Part shown: positions 1-5,272 of the stretch, piece after piece
How positions within the stretch are numbered: the first letter of the stretch is position 1
How the letters are laid out: each line of letters starts with the position of its first letter
Assembly (NCBI GenBank): GCA_025935735.1
Contig: JAICUS010000311.1
Location: forward strand, 1 to 7,127
Direction of reading: 5' to 3'
Source of the DNA: Solirubrobacteraceae bacterium
GTDB lineage: Bacteria > Actinomycetota > Thermoleophilia > Solirubrobacterales > Solirubrobacteraceae
Length of the DNA stretch: 7,127 nt
Notes under the pieces: model-generated
What the model was told of the DNA's origin: nothing
What the model saw: the letters and a program-made list of their open reading frames with translations, nothing else
Databases searched by the model: none
Program-made: the position numbers and the translations under genes

Positions 1-51
1 CTCGTCGATCCTCTCCACGGTGAACCAGTCGAGTGCGGCTGCTCGGCCCAC
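1..51 (-). CDS. 5'-partial CDS, possibly MBL-fold metallo-hydrolase (N terminus only)
   Basis: The minus strand opens with GTG at 51 and reads MGRAAALDWFTVERIDE before leaving the window at position 1. An in-frame TAG (63-61) lies just upstream and there is no ATG or alternative start between, so GTG at 51 is the only sensible start if this is a gene. A -10-like TAGCTT six bases before the GTG and a palindrome behind it also argue for a real gene start. The segment WFTVERIDE resembles, from memory, the N termini of a group of MBL-fold hydrolases that begin with a WFTVEKIDE-type strand; the metal-binding HxHxDH motif would lie outside the window, so this assignment is tentative. It points the same way as the glycosyltransferase operon but is 380 bp downstream with its own apparent promoter, so it is probably a separate transcription unit. 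Confidence 0.5.
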   Translation of the reverse strand, partial: MGRAAALDWFTVERIDE

Positions 52-57
52 GCGGCA

Positions 58-63
58 AAGCTA
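58..63 (-). promoter_or_regulatory. Candidate -10 element (TAGCTT) for a leaderless transcript of the left-edge gene
   Basis: TAGCTT on the minus strand matches the TANNNT pattern of actinobacterial housekeeping -10 boxes. Six bases separate it from the GTG at 51, so transcription would start at the G of the start codon (-12 to -7 placement), giving a leaderless mRNA. No Shine-Dalgarno sequence is visible before that GTG, which agrees with leaderless translation. No good -35 hexamer is recognisable. A six-base match can arise by chance; the support comes from its exact placement. Confidence 0.4.
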
Positions 64-70
64 GTGGAGC

Positions 71-91
71 ACCCGGCAACGTTTGCCGGGT
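71..91. promoter_or_regulatory. Perfect palindrome, likely operator over the left-edge promoter
   Basis: ACCCGGCAA and TTGCCGGGT are perfect 9-bp inverted arms around a 3-base centre. Relative to the predicted start of transcription at 51 the palindrome covers -20 to -40, the spacer and -35 zone, where a dimeric repressor or a class II-type activator would act. The short 3-base centre and the lack of a T-run on either strand make a transcription terminator less likely than a protein-binding site. The regulator is unknown and no regulator gene lies in the window. Alternative: a small terminator or REP-like hairpin. Confidence 0.5.
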
Positions 92-145
92 CGGGATGGC
101 CGTGTGCGCTCGCGCCCGGCAGCCGCAAGACCGTCCGACCGTCGC

Positions 146-188
146 GCGTGTCGCCTTTGTCGGGCTGAAGCCGACAAACCCGACACGC
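146..188. repeat. Long two-part inverted repeat (hairpin), function unknown
   Basis: Outer arms GCGTGTCG (146-153) and CGACACGC (181-188) are perfectly complementary. A CC/CC internal mismatch (154-155 and 179-180) separates them from an inner stem, TTTGTC (156-161) with GACAAA (173-178). That stem continues through GGC/GCC around a TGAA tetraloop, with one bulged G. In all about 17 base pairs form over 43 nt, far more than the surrounding sequence would give by chance. It lies between two same-strand genes, downstream of the glycosyltransferase and upstream of the left-edge gene, so a transcription terminator without a U-tract, an mRNA-stabilising stem, or a dispersed REP-like palindrome are all possible. 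No T-run follows on either strand. Confidence 0.6.
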
Positions 189-189
189 A

Positions 190-324
190 CCGCGGCGAGC
201 CGCGGCGCGGCCGTTCGCGGACAACCCGCCGCCGGCGTCAACCCGGCGTCGGGTGCCTGACGCGCCACCAACTCCTGTCCACCGGCCCGAGCTCCGACTT
301 GCCGGAGCCGAGAGCTGTGGCTCT
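190..324. repeat. Cluster of short inverted repeats in the intergenic gap
   Basis: Four further stem-loops follow the long hairpin. CCGCGG arms around CGAG lie at 190-205. ACCCG/CGGGT around GCGT lie at 241-254. GCTCCG/CGGAGC around a 6-base loop lie at 291-308. AGAGC/GCTCT around TGTG lie at 311-324. The last two are in tandem, two bases apart. Each alone could be chance in GC-rich DNA; the density suggests a structured RNA or an extragenic-repeat region. I do not recognise any riboswitch or known small RNA here. Confidence 0.3.
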
Positions 325-412
325 ACGAAAGCGCTCGTGAGTCGGCGAAAGCAGACACGGCGGGCGATGACCGGTTTGTCCCCCGCTCACCGTCCCAAGA
401 CGATCCACGGCG

Positions 413-431
413 CGGCGGCCATCGACCGCCG
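413..431 (-). terminator. Weak stem-loop abutting the glycosyltransferase stop codon
   Basis: On the minus strand the base immediately after the TGA (434-432) begins a 6-bp stem, CGGCGG with CCGCCG, around a 7-base loop. It has no U-tract, so it would be a weak intrinsic terminator at best; it could instead protect the operon mRNA 3' end. Stems this short are common in GC-rich DNA. Confidence 0.25.
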
Positions 432-1862
432 TCAGTTCTCGGGCGCCGGCGGCGCGAAGCCCTGGCGGGTCATGACGCCCCATTCGCGGCCCGCCCGACC
501 GTAGCGGGCGAGGCCGCGGAAGCGCCAGATGGCCGTGAGCTGGCGGTACCCGAGGCCCTCGACGAGCGAGACGAGCATCAGGTACAGGCGGTCGGAGAGC
601 TTGCCGTAGCCGCGGTAGGTCCACTCCTCCAGCGCGAGCGTGAACGCGGTCAGCACGAGCGAGAAGCCGTAGGCCACGGCGACGAACAGCAGCGCGAAGC
701 GGACGTCGACCACGCTCCAGGCCAGGCCGAGCGCCACCGCCAGCAGGCCGACGATCTCCACCACCGGCGCGAGCAGCTCGACGAACACGAAGTAGGGCAT
801 GACGAACAGGCCGAGCACGCCGTAGCGCGGGTTGAGCACCATCCGCAGGTGGCGGCGCAGGACGTCGGCCAGGCCGCGGTGCCAGCGGTCGCGCTGGCGG
901 GCGAGCACCCGCAGGGTCGACGGGACCTCGGTCCAGGCGACCGGGTCGGGGACGAAGATCACGTGGTCGCCGGCGCCGCGCTCGCGGGCCAGGCGGCGCA
1001 TGCGCACGACGACCTCCATGTCCTCCCCCACCGTCTCGTGCTCGTAGCCGCCGGCGGCGATCATCGGCTCGCGCCGGAACAGGCCGAACGCGCCGGAGAT
1101 GACGAGGTTGCCGCCGAGCCGGTTCCAGCCGAGCCGGCCGGCCATGAACGCCCGCAGGTACTCGACGGCCTGCAGCGCCTCCAGGAACCGCCGCGGCGCG
1201 CGCTGGCGCACCACCCGGCCGGCGCGCACCTCGCAGCCGTTGACCGCGCGGATCGTGCCGCCCACCGCCAGCGCCTGGTCGTCGACCAGGAACGGCCGGA
1301 TCATCCGCTGCAGCGCGTCGGCCTCGACGAGCGTGTCGGAGTCGATCGCGCACACGAGCTCGCCGCCGGCCACGTCGAGCCCGACGTTCAGCGCGTCCGC
1401 CTTGCCGCCGTTCTCCTTGTCCACCACGACCAGCGCGGGCGTGCGGCGCGAGCGGTACAGGCCGCGGACCGGCGCGGCGTCCAGGCGGCGCCGCAGCGCG
1501 GCCGCGTCGATCGCCACGAGGTCGAAGTCGCGCCGCAGGACGTCGAGCGTGCCGTCGCCGGACCCGTCGTTGACCACGACGACCTCCAGGCTCGGGTAGC
1601 GCAGCGTCAGCAGCGAGCGCACGCTGTCGGACACCGTGCGCGCCTCGTTGTAGGCGGGGGCGAGCACGGAGATCGTCGGCGCGACCTCGGAGGAGAGCAC
1701 CCGCCAGCGCGTCTCGCGCCATACGTCGAGGCGGTGCGCGCGCATCTCCACCGCGGCGGAGGCCAGCAGCAGCGCCAGGATGCCGTTGACGACGACGAAA
1801 TAGCCGAGGATCAGCCAGTCGAGGCCGACGAGCAGGGCCTCCAGGACGTCGCCGGGGGTCAT
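432..1862 (-). CDS. Processive family 2 glycosyltransferase, membrane polysaccharide synthase type
   Basis: The 476-residue product is an inner-membrane GT2 enzyme that would polymerise an exopolysaccharide from nucleotide sugars. One membrane helix lies at about 14-38. The cytoplasmic catalytic domain (about 62-330) shows the UDP-binding VVVNDGS (Asp99), the KENGGKADALN segment (149-159), DSD (174-176), GED with the likely base Asp281, and QRDRW (323-327), the QxxRW signature of processive synthases. Three or so membrane helices follow (about 347-411), then a basic C-terminal tail. This layout matches PgaC, NodC, hyaluronan and cellulose synthases; the sugar cannot be read from sequence. There is no PilZ domain, so any c-di-GMP control must come from a partner. 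The ATG overlaps the stop of the HEAT gene as ATGA, which fixes the start and implies translational coupling; upstream in-frame codons belong to the overlapping neighbour. No export or deacetylase gene is adjacent. Confidence 0.93.
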   Translation of the reverse strand: MTPGDVLEALLVGLDWLILGYFVVVNGILALLLASAAVEMRAHRLDVWRETRWRVLSSEVAPTISVLAPAYNEARTVSDSVRSLLTLRYPSLEVVVVNDGSGDGTLDVLRRDFDLVAIDAAALRRRLDAAPVRGLYRSRRTPALVVVDKENGGKADALNVGLDVAGGELVCAIDSDTLVEADALQRMIRPFLVDDQALAVGGTIRAVNGCEVRAGRVVRQRAPRRFLEALQAVEYLRAFMAGRLGWNRLGGNLVISGAFGLFRREPMIAAGGYEHETVGEDMEVVVRMRRLARERGAGDHVIFVPDPVAWTEVPSTLRVLARQRDRWHRGLADVLRRHLRMVLNPRYGVLGLFVMPYFVFVELLAPVVEIVGLLAVALGLAWSVVDVRFALLFVAVAYGFSLVLTAFTLALEEWTYRGYGKLSDRLYLMLVSLVEGLGYRQLTAIWRFRGLARYGRAGREWGVMTRQGFAPPAPEN

Positions 1863-2896
1863 GCCGGCAAGCCCGCCTCGGGCAGGTCGAGCGTCTGCCG
1901 CGCCATGTCGCGGGCGAACGCGTCCTCGTCGCGCAGCGCGCGCTGGAGCAAGAGCTGGCCGGCCGGGCCGAGCGCGCGCAGGGCCAGCGAGGCGTCGCGG
2001 CGGACCTGCCACACCGGGTCGTGCAGCGCGGCGGCGAGCGCGGGCGCGGCGGGCCAGTGGCCGAGCCGGCCGAGCGCCACCGCGGCGGCGGCGCGGACTT
2101 CGGACGCGGGGTCCTCCAGGCGCTCGACCACCGCGGCGGCGTGGCGCTCGCCGCCGAGCGCGCCGAGCACCCGCACCGCCCAGGCGCGCACGCCGGCGTC
2201 GGGGTCGTCCAGGCGCCCGTGGGCGGGCTCGGCGAGGCGCGCGTCGCCGATCCGCGCGGCCACCTCCAGCGCCTCGCGCGGCGCACCCGCGACGATCGCC
2301 CGGGCGAGCGGCTCGACGCCCGCCCCGCGCAGGCGCACCAGCGCGTCCATCGCCGTGTAGCGGGGGAACGGCGCGGGGTCGGCGAGCATGGCCACGAGCC
2401 GCTCCGCCGGCCCGGCTTCGGGATGCGCGGCCGCCCACTCGGCCGCCTGGGCGCGCACCTCGGGGCGCGGGTCGTCGAGCAGCGGCGGCACCGTCGTCTC
2501 GCCGCCGCCGTGCAGCGCGAGCACCCGCGCGGCGTGCAGGCGGGTGCGCCAGCGCCGGGCGCCGCAGTGCGCCTCGGCGTGCTCGACCAGCCCGCGCCGG
2601 CGCGCGATCTCGTCCAGCGCCTCCCGCTCCGGCCCCGCCAGGCTGGGCGCCAGCTCGTCCAGCACGGCCAGCGCGCGCTCGGGCGCGACGGCGGCGAGCG
2701 CCGCGGTCGCCTCCTCGTCGGCCTCCCCGCGCCGGGCGGCGCCGAGGATGGCCGCGCGCGCCCTGCGCACCCGGCGGTCGCGCAGCCGGCCGGCCGCCGC
2801 CACCACGGTGCCGTGCAGGACCATCAGCCCGATCCCGCAGACCAGCAGCGCCAGCAGGACGAGCAGGGCGACGTCGAGGAGCCGGGACGAGATCAT
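1859..2896 (-). CDS. Membrane-anchored HEAT-repeat protein
   Basis: The 345-residue product has an N-terminal hydrophobic helix (about 7-35) followed by an Arg-rich stretch (37-48), predicting a single anchor with the rest in the cytoplasm. From about 105 on it is built of HEAT/PBS-lyase-type repeats whose helices carry the D-P-x-x-x-V-R-x-x-A-x-x-A-L pattern. The clearest units are near 139-158, 170-190, 228-248, 259-279, 290-310 and 320-336. HEAT solenoids are protein-binding scaffolds with no catalytic residues. Its place between a signalling protein and a polysaccharide synthase, overlapping both genes by 4 bp, suggests it links the two at the membrane; this is inference. The first ATG after the overlap, MISSRLLD, is chosen because the frame upstream merely shadows the preceding gene. 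A bilin lyase role, sometimes attached to PBS-lyase HEAT proteins, is unlikely outside phycobilisome-bearing organisms. Confidence 0.88.
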   Translation of the reverse strand: MISSRLLDVALLVLLALLVCGIGLMVLHGTVVAAAGRLRDRRVRRARAAILGAARRGEADEEATAALAAVAPERALAVLDELAPSLAGPEREALDEIARRRGLVEHAEAHCGARRWRTRLHAARVLALHGGGETTVPPLLDDPRPEVRAQAAEWAAAHPEAGPAERLVAMLADPAPFPRYTAMDALVRLRGAGVEPLARAIVAGAPREALEVAARIGDARLAEPAHGRLDDPDAGVRAWAVRVLGALGGERHAAAVVERLEDPASEVRAAAAVALGRLGHWPAAPALAAALHDPVWQVRRDASLALRALGPAGQLLLQRALRDEDAFARDMARQTLDLPEAGLPA

Positions 2897-4842
2897 CGCC
2901 CGAGCGACCGCTGGACGTGCTGCATGAGCACCGCGAGCGAGAACGGCTTGGCGATGTGGTCGCCGGCGCCGACCTGCAGCGCGGTCAGGATCTCGCGCTG
3001 GGAGGCGCGAGCGGTGAGCATGATCACCCGGCTGCCGGCCAGCGCGCCGTCGGCGTGCAGGCCGCGCAGGACGGTCAGGCCGTCGCGGGCCGGCAGGTCC
3101 CAGTCGAGCAGGACCAGCGCGGCCTTGACCGGCGGACGGGCGCCGCCCAGCGCGGTCGCGGCCTCGTCGCCGTCGCGGATCCAGCGGGTCGTGTAGCCGC
3201 GCAGCGCCAGCCCCTCGAGCACGAGCTGGGCGAGCACCTCGTCGTCCTCCACCAGCGCGACGTCGACCTCCTCGGTGCCCTCGCGCGCCACCCCGGCCAG
3301 CTCGAGCCGGTTGCCGCCGGCCGCCTCCGCCGCCCGCCGGGCCGCCGAGGCCGCGGCCACCAGCGCGCTGATGGTCTTTCCGTCGCGCGGGTGCTGCGCC
3401 ACGCCGGCGGAGCCGCTGCGCGGCCGGGTCTCCGGTGTGACGGCGGACGCCGCGACGGCGCCGCCGCGCGGGCCGCGCAGCCCCGCCACCGCCTCGAGGA
3501 TCAGCGCCCGGACGTCGTGCGCGTCGGCGCCGGGCATCCCCACGACGAGCTCGCCCGCGCCCCACAGGGCGCCCACGTCGCCGGGGCGCAGCAGCTTGCG
3601 CACCACGCGGCCGGCCGTGGCCAGCGCCGGGTCGCGCTCGGCGTCGGGCAGCGCGGCGAAGTCGTCGACCGCCAGCGCGGCGACGGCGAACGGGAGCCCG
3701 AGCCGCTGGGCGAGCGCGAGCAGCAGCTCGAGCCGCGGCTCGGCCGCCGGGCGGCGCGGCAGGCCGCTCACGTCGTCGTGGTCGGCGCCCCGGCCGGCGC
3801 CGCCGGTCAGGCGCTCGAGCCGGCCGTTGACCCGGGCGACCAGCTCGGCCGGCTGGACCGGCTTGGGCACGTAGTCGTCGCCGCCGGCGGCGAACAGCTG
3901 GGCCACCGCGGCCGAGCTCGTGGTCGCGGTGAGGAACAGGACGGGTGTCGCGCGCCAGCGCGGGTCGGCGCGCAGCGCGCGGCACAGCTCCACGCCGTCG
4001 GCACCGGGCATCTGGACGTCGAGCGCCACGAGGTCCGGGTGTACCCGCTCCAGCGCGGTCCAGAAGTCCAGCGCGTCGTCGCACACGCCGACCTCGTGCC
4101 CGGCGGCCCGCAGCGCGGCGGCCACGATCTCCAGGCTGACCGGGTCGTCGTCGACCACCAGCACGCGGCTGACCGCGCGCCGGTCGGCGGCCAGCGCGGC
4201 GAGCTCGGCCACCACCGACTCGGGCGCCAGCCCGGTGCCGAGCAGCCGCCGCGCGCCGGCGCGCACGAGCCCGACCCGGTCGGCGCCGCCCGCCACCAGC
4301 AGCGCGACCGCGCCGCCCGCGCCCGACAGTCTCGCGACGGTCGATTCGAGGTCCGGCAGCCCGCCGTCCAGCAGCGCCACGTCGGCCGTGCCCGGCTCCG
4401 GCGCGGCGGCTGCGGTGGACACGCGCCAGCCGCGCCCCTCGGCCGCGCGCAGGATCGGCGCCGAGCGCGCGCTGGGCAGCCCGGCGAGCACGACCCGCGG
4501 CGCCCCGTCGTGGGCCTCCGGCGCGGCCGGCCCCGCCTCGACCGCCCGCCGCAGCGCCATCACCCGCTCGGCCAGCCCGGGCGCGGCGGACTGCGGCGGG
4601 ACGACCTCGAACGCCGTCTCGAGGTCCCGCGCCACGATCGAGCCCGAGCCGACCCCGAACGACCCCAGCGCGCCCGACAACCGGTGCGCCTCCCGCCGCG
4701 CGCCGTCCCGGGTCGCGTCGGTCAGCGCGCCGGAGAGCAGCGCGGCCACGGCATCCTCGAGCGAGGCCACGCGCTCGAGCAGCAGCGGCAGCGCGCCGGG
4801 CCAGGCAGCGACGAGCGGATCGTCTGGCGCCTCCGCGGCCAT
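2893..4842 (-). CDS. Multi-domain phosphorelay protein: HPt, degenerate receiver, REC, degenerate GGDEF, REC
   Basis: The 649-residue soluble product has five segments. About 1-105 is HPt-like, with His53 in AHRLSGALGSFG (the usual Lys three residues after His is Ser). About 114-222 resembles a receiver without its acidic pocket, Thr or Lys. About 226-340 is a full REC: Asp231-233, phospho-acceptor Asp275, Thr305, Lys327. About 368-515 is a degenerate GGDEF: GAGEL (428-432) replaces GG(D/E)EF, the first metal Asp is Ala391 and the Asn of FKAFND is Pro399, yet RPGD (419-422) sits five residues before GAGEL, the exact I-site spacing. About 525-645 is a second REC: Glu532, Asp533-534, Asp580, Thr610, Lys632. 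It has no DNA-binding domain, so output is by protein contact, perhaps gated by c-di-GMP. It is first in the operon. ATG at 4842 is preferred over in-frame ATG at 4851 because of the promoter position. Confidence 0.88.
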   Translation of the reverse strand: MAAEAPDDPLVAAWPGALPLLLERVASLEDAVAALLSGALTDATRDGARREAHRLSGALGSFGVGSGSIVARDLETAFEVVPPQSAAPGLAERVMALRRAVEAGPAAPEAHDGAPRVVLAGLPSARSAPILRAAEGRGWRVSTAAAAPEPGTADVALLDGGLPDLESTVARLSGAGGAVALLVAGGADRVGLVRAGARRLLGTGLAPESVVAELAALAADRRAVSRVLVVDDDPVSLEIVAAALRAAGHEVGVCDDALDFWTALERVHPDLVALDVQMPGADGVELCRALRADPRWRATPVLFLTATTSSAAVAQLFAAGGDDYVPKPVQPAELVARVNGRLERLTGGAGRGADHDDVSGLPRRPAAEPRLELLLALAQRLGLPFAVAALAVDDFAALPDAERDPALATAGRVVRKLLRPGDVGALWGAGELVVGMPGADAHDVRALILEAVAGLRGPRGGAVAASAVTPETRPRSGSAGVAQHPRDGKTISALVAAASAARRAAEAAGGNRLELAGVAREGTEEVDVALVEDDEVLAQLVLEGLALRGYTTRWIRDGDEAATALGGARPPVKAALVLLDWDLPARDGLTVLRGLHADGALAGSRVIMLTARASQREILTALQVGAGDHIAKPFSLAVLMQHVQRSLGR

Positions 4843-4900
4843 GCCGGGCATCGTAGGGGCCGCGGTCGGATACCGGCGAGCTGCGGGTACCCCACACGCC
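4843..4900. promoter_or_regulatory. Divergent promoter region between the operon and the stand-alone receiver
   Basis: These 58 bp separate two start codons facing away from each other and must hold both promoters. On the minus strand TACGAT (4855-4850) fits TANNNT. It lies 7 bases before the ATG at 4842, consistent with a leaderless operon mRNA; it overlaps the alternative ATG at 4851, which would then not be transcribed. On the plus strand TACCCC (4888-4893) sits 7 bases before the GTG at 4901 but matches TANNNT poorly. No convincing -35 boxes, Shine-Dalgarno sequences or palindromic operators are seen. The closeness of the two starts suggests shared control. Confidence 0.45.
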
Positions 4901-5272
4901 GTGCCCATCACCGTCCTCATCGCCGACGACGACCCCGTCATGCGCATGCTGGTCAGCGCGATCGTGGCCCGCGACCCCGAGCTGACGCTGGCCGGCGAGG
5001 CCGAGGACGCCGACCAGGCGATCGCGCAGGCCGAGCGCCTGCGGCCCGACGTCGCGCTGCTCGACGTCGAGATGCCCGGCGGCGGCGGCCCGGCGGCCGC
5101 GCACGGCATCCGCGAGCGGGTGCCCGCCACGAAGGTGCTCGCGCTCAGCGCCCACGAGGCCGACGCGGCGCGCGACGAGATGACCGTGGCCGGCGCGGTC
5201 GGCTACGTGGTCAAGGGCGCGCCGCCCGACGCGGTCGCCGCGGCCATCAAGGCATCGGTCACGCGGCCGTGA
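4901..5272 (+). CDS. Stand-alone receiver-domain response regulator
   Basis: The 123-residue product is one complete REC domain with nothing attached. Asp9-Asp11 form the acidic pocket, Asp55 in VALLDVEMPG is the phospho-acceptor, Ser83 takes the Thr/Ser switch position and Lys105 in YVVKGA completes the site. The sequence style, with VLIADDDPVMR and a GYVVKGAPPD end, is like the receiver of NarL/LuxR-type regulators, but the HTH output domain is absent and TGA follows directly. Such proteins act by protein contact or as phosphate shuttles. Divergent placement next to an HPt/REC hub makes a shuttle to or from His53 of that protein plausible (inference). GTG at 4901 is the start because the next Met (residue 14) would delete the acidic pocket. 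The 3' end overlaps the convergent cyclase gene by 14 bp. Confidence 0.9.
   Translation: MPITVLIADDDPVMRMLVSAIVARDPELTLAGEAEDADQAIAQAERLRPDVALLDVEMPGGGGPAAAHGIRERVPATKVLALSAHEADAARDEMTVAGAVGYVVKGAPPDAVAAAIKASVTRP

Larger units (their letters stand above)
52..431. other. 380-bp intergenic region with no supported gene
   Basis: The open frames here are short, low in ordinary protein-like sequence and lack ribosome binding sites, so I call no gene. The region holds the promoter and palindrome of the left-edge gene, the 43-bp hairpin, the smaller stem-loops and a stem-loop directly after the glycosyltransferase stop. No tRNA-like cloverleaf, CRISPR repeat or transposon end was seen. Confidence 0.6.

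Noticed and set aside
2..64. 3' end of a plus-strand gene ending at TAG 62-64, with the 71-91 palindrome as terminator
   Set aside because: The residues look unremarkable and no T-run follows the palindrome. The minus-strand reading from GTG 51 is more protein-like and has a well-placed -10 box. Not fully excluded without the flanking sequence.
241..420. Possible riboswitch, such as a c-di-GMP (GEMM) element, in the intergenic region
   Set aside because: The conserved GEMM core and other riboswitch signatures I know were not found on either strand.
33..504. Small plus-strand open frames in the left intergenic region
   Set aside because: Low-complexity Arg/Pro/Ala products with no ribosome binding site, overlapping one another, hairpins or the glycosyltransferase end.
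1863..2438. N-terminal extension of the glycosyltransferase upstream of 1862
   Set aside because: The added residues are Arg/Ala-rich shadow of the HEAT gene, and the membrane helix follows properly from the ATG at 1862.
2897..5155. Possible long N-terminal extension of the HEAT protein in its own frame
   Set aside because: The frame is open only because of high GC and overlaps the well-supported hub gene. The ATGA junction at 2893-2896 gives the natural start.
4901..5272. Full NarL/LuxR-type transcription regulator
   Set aside because: The frame ends with TGA right after the receiver domain. No HTH-coding sequence follows on the plus strand, where the cyclase lies antisense.
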